Shown here one piece after another: positions 19,107 to 26,964 of a DNA stretch of 64,000 nt (within the stretch, counting starts at the first letter, position 1; each line of letters begins with the position of its first letter). The translations under genes and the position numbers were made by a program. The DNA comes from Pseudidiomarina aestuarii (GTDB lineage: Bacteria > Pseudomonadota > Gammaproteobacteria > Enterobacterales > Alteromonadaceae). The stretch spans positions 124,001 through 188,000 of the forward strand of contig NZ_PIPR01000003.1 of the NCBI RefSeq assembly GCF_003987355.1. The letters are read 5' to 3'. A model generated the notes under the pieces. It made no database searches and was not told where the DNA came from. It saw nothing but the letters and a program-made list of their open reading frames with translations.

Positions 19107-19321
19107 ATCCACGATGTATCGTGTATCGGGAATTGTAACTTCAGCTAAAGTTTTATATGAAAATGCAGGATTATCGTATCGTTTTTTACTCCGAAATTGC
19201 TATAGAAAACGACGACAAAGATTTATAGCCGAGCAAATATTATCTGATTAGTGCAGTTGCAGAGATACGCAAATCGACATAGTTCCACCCAAAGGGTGAA
19301 CCTCTTTCATAGCTAACTACG
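19107..19321. other. Intergenic gap with a short palindrome
   Basis: About 215 nt without a gene. CACGAT-GT-ATCGTG (19110-19123) forms a short palindrome right after the stop of the membrane protein gene but lacks a T-run. AT-rich DNA continues to the start of the hexanucleotide repeat at 19322, where composition returns to chromosomal values; the right edge of the accessory stretch may lie here. Confidence 0.3.
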
Positions 19322-19408
19322 CCCAAACCCAAATGCCCCAAATGCCCCAAATCCAAATCCAAATCCAAACCCAAACCCAAACCCAAACCCAAAGCCAAAC
19401 CCAAAGCC
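19322..19408. repeat. Hexanucleotide microsatellite (CCAAAY)n
   Basis: Tandem six-base units: two nine-base variants with ATGCCCCAA, then three ATCCAA, about five ACCCAA and mixed AGCCAA/ACCCAA units. The tract is within the 5' end of the ORF at 19333 and adds two codons per unit (Gln-Ile, Gln-Thr, Gln-Ser). Because six is a multiple of three, unit gain or loss changes protein length but does not shift the frame. The minus strand reads as a Gly-Phe repeat, which is an artefact. Confidence 0.75.
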
Positions 19409-19704
19409 TAATCCTAGCTGCAGGAGCGTTCCAAGGCGCGCTGCTGTTTGCGCTGCTGGTGAGTGACATGCGCGTAAATTATGCGAGCAAGCTGCTTGGT
19501 GTGTTATGTTTGTTGATTGCGACGGCCTTGGTGTTACCGCTAATTGTTGCATCTGGTGATGGTCCCTTGGCTTGGCTCATTGGTTTTTTGTGTTTTTGCC
19601 TGCCAGTTATTCGGCGCTGGCTTTTGTCACTATGGTCAGTCGCCATCAAACGAGATCAAGCCAAGCTGGAAGTGACGAATCAGCTTTCTCAAATTGCTCT
19701 GTAA
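19333..19704 (+). CDS. Short membrane protein with a Gln-Thr repeat N-terminus, possibly a truncated AraC-type membrane regulator
   Basis: A 123-aa ORF. Residues 1-25 are a low-complexity Q-I/Q-T/Q-S repeat from the hexanucleotide tract. Then come two or three hydrophobic segments (LILAAGAFQGALLFALLV, LLGVLCLLIATALVLPLIV, PLAWLIGFLCFCLPVI) and a charged tail. The first hydrophobic part resembles the start of membrane-domain AraC regulators, but no DNA-binding domain follows before the stop, so this may be a gene fragment. No Shine-Dalgarno is seen at either ATG (19333 or 19342), so translation is uncertain. Confidence 0.4.
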   Translation: MPQMPQIQIQIQTQTQTQTQSQTQSLILAAGAFQGALLFALLVSDMRVNYASKLLGVLCLLIATALVLPLIVASGDGPLAWLIGFLCFCLPVIRRWLLSLWSVAIKRDQAKLEVTNQLSQIAL

Positions 19705-19850
19705 TGTATCCCTAACTAGAATCGGTAGTTGTTATCGTTCCATGTCATCGCGTCACTCAAAAAGATGTAAGCTTAACCAGTTACCAAAGCAGCTCAACAA
19801 CAAAACGCTGGTTGCTTGAACATGAAAATTTTGAATAAGGAGTAACACCC

Positions 19851-20177
19851 ATGCCCGTATACGCGCTAAACCTATTCGATATCGCCGATAAAGACGAGTA
19901 CCTCGCGTACGCGAAGCGCTCGGTTAAGGAAGTGGGCAAGCATGGTGGGAAAGTGATTTCACTGGGCAAGTTCAGAGAGGCGGCGCTGGGTGACATGACG
20001 CCGCGTACAGTGTTGATTTTGGTGGAGTGGGAGTCGAAAGAGTCTTTTGAAGGTTACTGCAATGATCCCGAGTTGGCCGACTTGCACCCGCATCGTGAGA
20101 AGGGTACAAAGAATTATATTTGGCATTTATTCGACAAATTGGATGATTTGCGGCCACTATTAAAAGCACATAACTAA
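19851..20177 (+). CDS. DUF1330 family protein
   Basis: A 108-aa cytosolic protein with the ferredoxin-like alpha/beta-barrel pattern of DUF1330: opening PVYALNLFDIADKDEYLAYAK, then GGKVISLGKF, and the strand VLILVEWESKESFEGYCNDPE. Members form dimers; no activity is established for most. A strong AAGGAGTAAC lies before ATG 19851. It stands alone, with no clear operon partner. Confidence 0.8.
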   Translation: MPVYALNLFDIADKDEYLAYAKRSVKEVGKHGGKVISLGKFREAALGDMTPRTVLILVEWESKESFEGYCNDPELADLHPHREKGTKNYIWHLFDKLDDLRPLLKAHN

Positions 20178-20226
20178 ATTGAGATAAGCGCAAGAGCTTA
20201 AAGGTAACAAACAGGGAGAACGAAAC

Positions 20227-20553
20227 ATGGATGATGTATTACTCATTAGCATTGCCTTGGTCGGTGCTTTTACGGGTATGTACTTTGGTCAAAGGCTAAG
20301 ACGCAAACGCCGTAGCAACGAAGAGGCAACCTCTGTCGTAAAAGACACTAGCTTCTTAAAGTGTGTGAATGACGTGGGACTCGGAGTGCTGATTGTTCTG
20401 ACTCTATTCACCGTGCTCTATGGTGAGCCAATGAGCCTCTTCACACGTGAACCCACCTCATGGTTGCGCTTACTTTCTGAATTCATCATTTTTAGTTTCA
20501 TCATTGCCTTGGTTACGTTCCCAATACATCGGTGGATGAACCGCAAAACCTAA
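20227..20553 (+). CDS. Small inner-membrane protein of unknown function
   Basis: A 108-aa protein with three likely membrane segments: residues 4-20 (LLISIALVGAFTGMYFG), about 45-63 (GLGVLIVLTLFTVLYG) and about 80-98 (LSEFIIFSFIIALVTF). Short basic stretches (RLRRKRRS) sit between the first and second. An AGGGAGAACGAAAC sequence precedes ATG 20227. It lies 49 nt after the DUF1330 gene and may be co-transcribed. Family not recognised. Confidence 0.6.
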   Translation: MDDVLLISIALVGAFTGMYFGQRLRRKRRSNEEATSVVKDTSFLKCVNDVGLGVLIVLTLFTVLYGEPMSLFTREPTSWLRLLSEFIIFSFIIALVTFPIHRWMNRKT

Positions 20554-20599
20554 CGAACATCTCAACGCGGTTCATTTCATCCTCTCCTGAAACTAATCT

Positions 20600-20667
20600 G
20601 AAGTAGACTTCCTATTTGCATTGTGTGTAGTATACTTCATATTATTCTTTTATGAACTCTACTTCAT
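20600..20667 (+). promoter_or_regulatory. Palindromic operator candidates upstream of hipBA
   Basis: Three related palindromes lie just before hipB: GAAGTAGACTTC (20600-20611, perfect), AGTATACT (20629-20636, perfect, followed by TCAT) and ATGAA-N6-TTCAT (20652-20667). They share the GAAGT/ACTTC theme and are spaced by about 25 nt. HipB-type repressors bind several palindromic operators in their own promoter, so these are good candidates for autoregulation sites. Confidence 0.55.
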
Positions 20668-20682
20668 GTTTTGAGGTATACA

Positions 20683-20916
20683 ATGAATATCAACCGATTA
20701 GCGGATGCTAGCGCGAAAATTAAACAACAGCGCAAGTCGTTGCAGATGACTCAGCGTGACTTATCAAGCAAAACCGGTATTAGTCCACGGAGTCTTTCAG
20801 CTATTGAAAACGGTGGTGATATGCAGCTATCGACGCTACTGAAAATTTGTGCAGCGTTAAAGTTAAGCATCATGGTATCTGCTGACGACACAACAACGAA
20901 AGCGAGCATTTGGTAA
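20683..20916 (+). CDS. hipB: HipB-like antitoxin, XRE-family helix-turn-helix
   Basis: A 77-aa protein whose body is an XRE helix-turn-helix (IKQQRKSLQMTQRDLSSKTGISPRSLSAIE, shown in outline), the fold of HipB antitoxins and autorepressors. The ATG at 20683 follows TTGAGGTATACA with a GAGG at good spacing; the frame opens earlier at 20671 without one. The TAA stop overlaps the hipA ATG (TAATG), giving tight coupling. Length is close to E. coli HipB (88 aa). Confidence 0.82.
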   Translation: MNINRLADASAKIKQQRKSLQMTQRDLSSKTGISPRSLSAIENGGDMQLSTLLKICAALKLSIMVSADDTTTKASIW

Positions 20917-22244
20917 TGGTGAAGCGTGTGTCGGCTTTGTATTGTCATATGAACGGTGAGCGCGTCGGTATTCTCAAGCGCGTTAGCGGCACCTTGACGT
21001 TTCAATATGACGTGGGCTGGATAAGTTCAGCTCATGCGCGTCCTATTTCAGTATCAATGCCACTAACAGACCTCCCTTACAAAGGCGATACGGTAGAGGC
21101 TTACTTCGATAACTTACTACCCGATAGTAAGCGGGTAAGACGGGCAATTGCGGAACGCGTCAACGCCAAGAGTGAGAATCCCTATGACTTGCTCGCTTCA
21201 ATTGGTCGCGATTGTGTCGGTGCATTATCCATCACCGACTCGCCAAGTTCTCCCCCTATGCAGTTACCTCAAGTAAAAATTTTGGACGCAGCAGCTTTAA
21301 GTGCTCATATGAAACGAACCCGAAGTGGCCAAACCTTCGGTATTCAGGATGATAGCGAATTCAGGTTTTCCTTGGCGGGAGCTCAGGACAAAACTGCACT
21401 CACATGGCATGACGGAAGTTTGGGAATACCCGTAGGCTCAACACCAACCACACATATTTTGAAGCCTCACATTATTTCGAATAATCCTGATATCGACTTG
21501 TCCACAAGCGTCAGCAATGAATGGTTTTGTTTAGAGTTAATGAGACAGCTCTCAAAGTGCTCCCAATTGCCCTTTGAAGTGGCGAACGCAGATATTTTGA
21601 CCATCGATAATCAGCCTGTTTTATCGGTAGAGCGGTTCGACCGAAAATTAGTTGACGGATTTATTTATCGGTTACCGCAAGAGGACTGTTGTCAGGCCTT
21701 GGGAGTGTATAGTGGCACCAAATATGAAAGTGATGGTGGACCCAGTGCTATTCAGATTGCTGAGCTACTCGACACGTCCATCGACCCATATCGGAATAAG
21801 CTCAACTTTTTACGTTATCAGTTCATCTACTTCTTATTGGCAGCGATTGACGGGCACGCTAAGAATTTCAGTGTTTTTATCTTACCTGGGGGCAAAATTG
21901 ATCTGACCCCAATTTACGATGTGATGTCAGCTTATCCGTATTTTGGGCAGGGTGATTTGCAACCCCAAAAAATTAAAATGGCGATGGTTGTACGTTCGAA
22001 ACATGCACATTATAAATGGTCCGAAATTCTCCCGAGACACTGGCTGCCTCATGCCGAAAAGCATGGCATTAAGGCTGCTGAGATACAGCCTGTACTCGAA
22101 GAATTGTTGAATTTAATGCCGCAAGCTCTGGCTGCTGCGAAGGAATTAGCAGAGAAAAAATATCCGTTTGTTCTACCGGTTGCAGACAATATTGAGCAGT
22201 ACACATTGCAACTCACTGATAAGTATCAACGACTCGGCTTCTAA
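20916..22244 (+). CDS. hipA: HipA-like serine/threonine kinase toxin
   Basis: A 442-aa toxin of the HipA kinase family; E. coli HipA phosphorylates glutamyl-tRNA synthetase and causes persistence. The N-terminal HipA_N domain covers about residues 5-110 (PLTDLPYKGDTVEAYFDNLLPDS). The kinase core shows FSLAGAQDKTAL near 150, SVERFDRK near 240, the catalytic DGHAKNFS near 312 and the metal-binding DLTPIYDVMSAYP near 329. All key motifs appear intact, so it is likely active. Target in this host is unknown. Confidence 0.9.
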   Translation: MVKRVSALYCHMNGERVGILKRVSGTLTFQYDVGWISSAHARPISVSMPLTDLPYKGDTVEAYFDNLLPDSKRVRRAIAERVNAKSENPYDLLASIGRDCVGALSITDSPSSPPMQLPQVKILDAAALSAHMKRTRSGQTFGIQDDSEFRFSLAGAQDKTALTWHDGSLGIPVGSTPTTHILKPHIISNNPDIDLSTSVSNEWFCLELMRQLSKCSQLPFEVANADILTIDNQPVLSVERFDRKLVDGFIYRLPQEDCCQALGVYSGTKYESDGGPSAIQIAELLDTSIDPYRNKLNFLRYQFIYFLLAAIDGHAKNFSVFILPGGKIDLTPIYDVMSAYPYFGQGDLQPQKIKMAMVVRSKHAHYKWSEILPRHWLPHAEKHGIKAAEIQPVLEELLNLMPQALAAAKELAEKKYPFVLPVADNIEQYTLQLTDKYQRLGF

Positions 22245-22365
22245 GTATTCGCCGGTATTTTTGATTTTAGTATTTTCCGTTATAAATCAATAAACTTGAC
22301 GTAGTCCAGTTACCCGTTATGCTTGATGCATGGGGCTTAGAAAAGCTCATCAAAAAAGGCAAAGC

Positions 22366-24579
22366 ATGGGAAGCGACAAATCGACAGAAGAATCACAACG
22401 AAGTGATGCTGAAATCGCGGATGATATCCTCAAACGTGTGGCCGAAGCACAGCGCTTAGTCGGTCATAACGAATATTTTGTCGAACTCATGCGCATACTT
22501 GCCGCCAGTCTTCAGGTTGACCATGCCATGGTGGCCGAAGTACTCCCTGATCAGCATACTGCCACCACTAAAGCGCTCGTATCTTATGGCAAGCCTGTCG
22601 CTAATTTCACCTATAACTTAGACGGTTCGCCGTGCGAACAAGTGCTCGATCGCGACCATTGTGCATTCCCGAATGAAGTCTGTGAGCGTTTTCCGAGGGA
22701 TGAAGTTCTACAAGAAATTCAGGCTCAAAGCTATTTGGGTGTGCCTATGTTCGACCAAGCCGGTTTTCGCTTAGGCTTGATTGCTTTGCTGCACAGTGAG
22801 CCTCGTAAATTCAGTCAGTTTGAGCAGGGGCTTGTCGCTATTATTGCCGCTTTAGCGGGCGCGGAGCTGGCACAAAGCCATTCCTACTCGGAGTTGAAAG
22901 AAAGTCGTCGTCGCTTAGAAACCTTAATCGATAATTTACCGGGTGTTGCTTATCGCTGCAAAAATGATGAGTACTGGACCATGGAGTTTATCAGCAGCGG
23001 TGTCAGCGCGCTCACGGGTTACACTGCGAAAGATTTTCTTGGCAACCGGACCTTGTCGTGGATGGATATTATTTACCCGCCCGACCGTAGCTTGGTGGAT
23101 AAACGAGTCGAAACCAAAAAGGAACGGCAGAAACCGTTCCAATTGAGCTATCGAATTATTCGTAAAGACGGTCAGGTGCGTTGGGTGTGGGAACAAGGGC
23201 AAGCAGTGTCTGGCACCGATCAATCCTACGGCTATCTTGAAGGCTTTATAACCGACATTACCGAACGCCAAGAGCAACGCGATAAAATTACCAAAATAGC
23301 ATTTACCGATACACTCACAGGTCTTCCCAACCGAGCCGCTTTGCTCAGTCATCTGCATTACAACGCGAATGAGCCAGAGGCCAACAAAGAAGCGATGTAC
23401 GTCGCAATTATTGATGTGGTGAACTTCCGTCGCATCAATGATGAGTGGGGCATACATCTGGGTGACGAAGTGTTGAAACAATTAGCCGATCGCATTTCCG
23501 AGTCAATGCGCGCAAACGAGTATTGTGCGCGACTGTCTGCCGATGAATTTGTGTTGGTGGTGCACAACACGGAAACGGATGAACCTATCGAAGCGGTATT
23601 GGAGCGTGTGCTGAGTTGCGCCAAGAATCCGATCCGGGCCGACCACATTGAGGTGCAGATTGCGCTTCGTGCCGGTGTGGTACATACGTCGATGATTGAT
23701 ACCACCAATGAGTTATTGCAGTCCGCGAGTACAGCGCTGCACCAAGCCAAACTCAATGGTCAGCAGGTGTGTGTGTTCAGTCAGAAACTCGCCGCTCAGT
23801 TGCAACAGCATCGGCATCGTACTGACCGTTTTATGCGTGCTCTAGCGCAGCACGAACTCACCATTTATTTTCAACCGCAAATTGATCTCCGAACCAATCA
23901 ATTGATTGGCGCAGAAGTGCTCTGCCGCTGGATTGATGATGAGCTTGGCATGGTTCCACCTGACGAGTTTATCGCGATTGCAGCTGAGCAAGGGGTTCTC
24001 AATCAGTTAGGTGAGCAGGTCATGGGCCTAGCTTGTGACTATTTGCGTCAATGGCAAGAATCCTATGCACAAGTGGTAAAAATTTCTGTCAACTTGGCTG
24101 TTCAGCAACTGGACAGTCACGAACTCGTGGAAAAGCTGGTGCAGTTTCGCGGCGAGTTGCCGCAGCAACTTATTACACTCGAAATTACCGAAAGTGCGTT
24201 GATGACCGACCCTGAGCAAGCCATGCGGATGATCCACGAGCTCCGACAATCGGGCTTTCGATTTGCGGTGGATGATTTTGGTACCGGCTATTCGTCTTTG
24301 GCGTATTTACAGAGCTTTGAGGTCGATATCTTAAAAATTGATATGTCCTTTGTGCACAAGATGATTGATGACGGCAGCAGTGCCGCCATTGTATCGACCA
24401 TTATTGCGATGGCTCAAACACTCGGCATGAAGACCATAGCCGAAGGTGTGGAAACCGAAGCGCAGGCGGAAGCTTTGCTTGAGGCGGGCTGCACCTCGGC
24501 GCAAGGGTATTTCTTTGCCAAGCCGATGCCCGCTGATGAATTTGCGAAACAATGGCTGTCGCATTTGAATGCTAATTAG
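22366..24579 (+). CDS. Cyclic-di-GMP signalling protein GAF-PAS-GGDEF-EAL, probably a phosphodiesterase
   Basis: A soluble 737-aa protein. Starting at ATG 22366 (AAAAGGCAAAGC upstream) it has a GAF-like domain (about 20-170), a PAS/PAC domain (about 185-305, ending FITDITERQEQ), a GGDEF-fold domain (about 315-475) and an EAL domain (about 490-735). The GGDEF signature is degenerate, SADEF at 391-395, so cyclase activity is unlikely. The EAL domain keeps EVL at 517-519, LEITESALM, DDFGTGYSS at 636 and AEGVETEAQ, the residues needed for c-di-GMP hydrolysis. The last four bases overlap the convergent arsJ stop (TTAG). Confidence 0.87.
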   Translation: MGSDKSTEESQRSDAEIADDILKRVAEAQRLVGHNEYFVELMRILAASLQVDHAMVAEVLPDQHTATTKALVSYGKPVANFTYNLDGSPCEQVLDRDHCAFPNEVCERFPRDEVLQEIQAQSYLGVPMFDQAGFRLGLIALLHSEPRKFSQFEQGLVAIIAALAGAELAQSHSYSELKESRRRLETLIDNLPGVAYRCKNDEYWTMEFISSGVSALTGYTAKDFLGNRTLSWMDIIYPPDRSLVDKRVETKKERQKPFQLSYRIIRKDGQVRWVWEQGQAVSGTDQSYGYLEGFITDITERQEQRDKITKIAFTDTLTGLPNRAALLSHLHYNANEPEANKEAMYVAIIDVVNFRRINDEWGIHLGDEVLKQLADRISESMRANEYCARLSADEFVLVVHNTETDEPIEAVLERVLSCAKNPIRADHIEVQIALRAGVVHTSMIDTTNELLQSASTALHQAKLNGQQVCVFSQKLAAQLQQHRHRTDRFMRALAQHELTIYFQPQIDLRTNQLIGAEVLCRWIDDELGMVPPDEFIAIAAEQGVLNQLGEQVMGLACDYLRQWQESYAQVVKISVNLAVQQLDSHELVEKLVQFRGELPQQLITLEITESALMTDPEQAMRMIHELRQSGFRFAVDDFGTGYSSLAYLQSFEVDILKIDMSFVHKMIDDGSSAAIVSTIIAMAQTLGMKTIAEGVETEAQAEALLEAGCTSAQGYFFAKPMPADEFAKQWLSHLNAN

Positions 24580-25799
24580 TCTGCATTGATCGGGTTTTCT
24601 GTTCGCGGTAAGCCGATAGCAAGCAGCGCCGCAATCACAATGCAGCCTGCCGACACCCACAAGCATGCCGCCAAGCCATACCATTGATACACCAACCCTG
24701 AAGCCACTGTCCCTGTAAGTCGGCCCATGGCATTCGCCATGTAGTAAAAGCCGACGTCGAGCGACACGCCATCGGCACGGGCATAGCTGACAATCAGATA
24801 GCTGTGCAGTGCTGAGTTCACTGCAAAAGCAGCGCCAAATAGTAATAGCCCGCTCACAATGACTCCCGCCGGTGACCCACCGTAGGTAAGCCCAGCAATG
24901 ATCAGCAGCGGAGTGAGTGCTAACATCCAGGCCCACCACACCGCGGCACGGCGTGGCTCACCCGTTTTGTGGGTGAAGCGCGGAGCAAGGCTTTGTACCG
25001 CACCATAACCAATCACCCAGCAGGCCATAAATACGCCTGTCCAGGTATGTGGCCAATTGAGCTGCGTGGCAAAATACACGGGCAGGGCCACGACAAACCA
25101 CACATCCCGTGCGGCAAATAAAAAGAGTCGAGCGGCAGAGAGTTGATTGATAGCACGGCTTTTTGACCAGACATCCCGAAATTTCGGCTTAAACTTAGCT
25201 TTACCTAAGTCTGCGCCCAAGCGCCAAAGGCTGATTAGCCAGACCAGCGCGAGTGCGCCCAGCATGATGCCAATCGCCCACTGAAAACCGACGGTGTAGA
25301 GCAGCAGCGAGCCAAGGAAAAATCCGACACCTTTGAGTGCATTCTTCGAGCCAGTGAGAAGCGCCACCCATTTATAGAGTTGGCCTTGCGCATCGGCGGG
25401 CACCAAAGTCTTTATTGCGCTTTTGGCGCTCATTTTGTTCAAGTCTTTGGCAATACCGGACAAAGCTTGTGCTGCCATCACCCAAATGACGGTCAATGCG
25501 GGGGTAGGGACCAACAACATAGCTAACGCAATCAGCTGCAGGCCGAGACCGATATTCATGGTGCGATTCAAACCAATTCGCGCACCCAACCAGCCACCAA
25601 TCAGGTTAGTGACTACCCCAAAAATCTCGTAGAACAAAAACAGCATCGCGATACTGAGCGGACTGTAGCCGAGTTGGTGGAAATACAGCACCACCAACAT
25701 TCGTAGTGCGCCGTCGGTAAGCGTGAACGCCCAGTAATTGCCGGTGATGAGCAAATACTGGCGTACGGGAGCAGAAAGCTGACGGATGGCTGCAAGCAT
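24576..25799 (-). CDS. arsJ: Organoarsenical efflux MFS transporter ArsJ
   Basis: A 407-aa major-facilitator protein with about ten to twelve membrane segments. The N-terminal part (QYLLITGNYWAFTLTDGALR, FLFYEIFGVVTNLIGGWLGA, GIAKDLNKMSAKSAIKTL) matches what is known of ArsJ, which exports 1-arseno-3-phosphoglycerate made by a partner GAPDH. That partner is exactly what lies 2 nt upstream on the same strand. Together they remove arsenate. No arsR or arsenate reductase gene is seen nearby. It converges with and overlaps the EAL gene by four bases. Confidence 0.9.
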   Translation of the reverse strand: MLAAIRQLSAPVRQYLLITGNYWAFTLTDGALRMLVVLYFHQLGYSPLSIAMLFLFYEIFGVVTNLIGGWLGARIGLNRTMNIGLGLQLIALAMLLVPTPALTVIWVMAAQALSGIAKDLNKMSAKSAIKTLVPADAQGQLYKWVALLTGSKNALKGVGFFLGSLLLYTVGFQWAIGIMLGALALVWLISLWRLGADLGKAKFKPKFRDVWSKSRAINQLSAARLFLFAARDVWFVVALPVYFATQLNWPHTWTGVFMACWVIGYGAVQSLAPRFTHKTGEPRRAAVWWAWMLALTPLLIIAGLTYGGSPAGVIVSGLLLFGAAFAVNSALHSYLIVSYARADGVSLDVGFYYMANAMGRLTGTVASGLVYQWYGLAACLWVSAGCIVIAALLAIGLPRTENPINAD

Positions 25800-25801
25800 G
25801 C

Positions 25802-26821
25802 TTAAGCGGCACCTTTCTCATGTTTGCCAACCAAGGCGGCTAGTTCCACCGTTCGGTTCGCATAACCCCACTCATTGTCATACCACGCATAGAGTTTCAC
25901 TTGCGTGCCGTTCACGACCATGGTGGACAGCGCATCGATAATGCTCGAGCGTGGATCCGTTTTGTAATCAATCGACACCAGTGGGCGTTCTTCATAACCC
26001 AGAATGCCTTTGAGATCTCCGGCGGCAGCTTCTTTTAGCCAGCCATTTACTTCTTCCACAGTGGTCGCGCGCTTAACCTCAAACACGCAGTCGGTCAGCG
26101 AGGCATTAGCGAGTGGAACCCGCACCGCATGGCCGTTTAGTTTGCCTTTGAGCTCAGGGAAAATCACCGCAATAGCGGTTGCCGAACCTGTGGTCGTTGG
26201 AATCAAACTCATGCCACAAGCGCGGGCACGGCGTAGGTCTTTATGCGCCGCATCCAAAATAGTCTGAGTATTGGTGACGTCATGAATGGTGGTCATGGAA
26301 CCATGCAGAATACCGAGCTTTTCGTGAATCACTTTGACCACCGGAGCAAGGCAATTGGTGGTGCAGGATGCTGCTGTCACAATACGATGCTGCGCTGGAT
26401 CAAACTGATGATCATTGACGCCCAGCACGACGTTAAGTACGCCTTCTTCTTTCACCGGAGCGCTTACTACCACACGTTTTACCCCTTGGTCGAGGTAGGC
26501 TTGCAGTGCCGCTTTGGTTTTAATTTTGCCGCTGGCTTCAATCACTACATCACATGCGGACCAATCAATCGCTTTGGTGTCTCGCTCATGCGTGAATGCG
26601 AGTGTTTGGTTGCCGACTTTGATGGTGCCATCGTTGGTCGCGGTGGCCTCGTGTGCCCACCGTCCATGCACCGAGTCAAAGTTCAGCAAATGCGCAAAGG
26701 TGGCGGCGTCTGCGGCGGGGTCATTCAAACGCACGAACTCAAGCTCTGGGTTATCCCAACCCGCACGTAGCGCGAGTCGACCAATACGTCCAAGTCCATT
26801 GATACCAATTTTCAGTGTCAT
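25802..26821 (-). CDS. Glyceraldehyde-3-phosphate dehydrogenase, ArsJ-associated
   Basis: A 339-aa NAD-dependent GAPDH. It has the Rossmann motif [15 protein letters not shown], the catalytic cysteine in [12 protein letters not shown] and [11 protein letters not shown] near the C-terminus. In ArsJ operons this enzyme uses arsenate in place of phosphate to make unstable 1-arseno-3-phosphoglycerate, which ArsJ exports. The tight pairing with arsJ supports that role; a general glycolytic or gluconeogenic role cannot be excluded. ATG 26821 follows a GGAGTAACGC. The divergent gap to the NRAMP gene contains a perfect palindrome that may be its operator. Confidence 0.9.
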   Translation of the reverse strand: MTLKIGINGLGRIGRLALRAGWDNPELEFVRLNDPAADAATFAHLLNFDSVHGRWAHEATATNDGTIKVGNQTLAFTHERDTKAIDWSACDVVIEASGKIKTKAALQAYLDQGVKRVVVSAPVKEEGVLNVVLGVNDHQFDPAQHRIVTAASCTTNCLAPVVKVIHEKLGILHGSMTTIHDVTNTQTILDAAHKDLRRARACGMSLIPTTTGSATAIAVIFPELKGKLNGHAVRVPLANASLTDCVFEVKRATTVEEVNGWLKEAAAGDLKGILGYEERPLVSIDYKTDPRSSIIDALSTMVVNGTQVKLYAWYDNEWGYANRTVELAALVGKHEKGAA

Positions 26822-26898
26822 GCGTTACTCCTGTCTGCAGTCGAAAACCTACTTTCATCTTGAAATTGTATGCTTCTATGCCTCTAAAGCAAAATGAC

Positions 26899-26917
26899 AA
26901 TTCTGTTTCTCAGAATT
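26899..26917. promoter_or_regulatory. Perfect palindrome in the gapdh / NRAMP divergent promoter region
   Basis: AATTCTG and CAGAATT form perfect 7-bp arms around TTTCT (26899-26917), about midway between the two divergent starts. The shape suits a dimeric repressor of the ArsR or metal-sensor type. No regulator gene is adjacent, so the binding protein is unknown. Confidence 0.45.
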
Positions 26918-26964
26918 TCCAGCTATGCTCTGGTTACGGCCAACAATAACAATAAGTCAGAGCC

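Noticed and set aside
19313..19552. Minus-strand ORF with a Gly-Phe repeat
   Set aside because: It is the reverse reading of the hexanucleotide tract, with no ribosome-binding site and no recognisable domain beyond the repeat.
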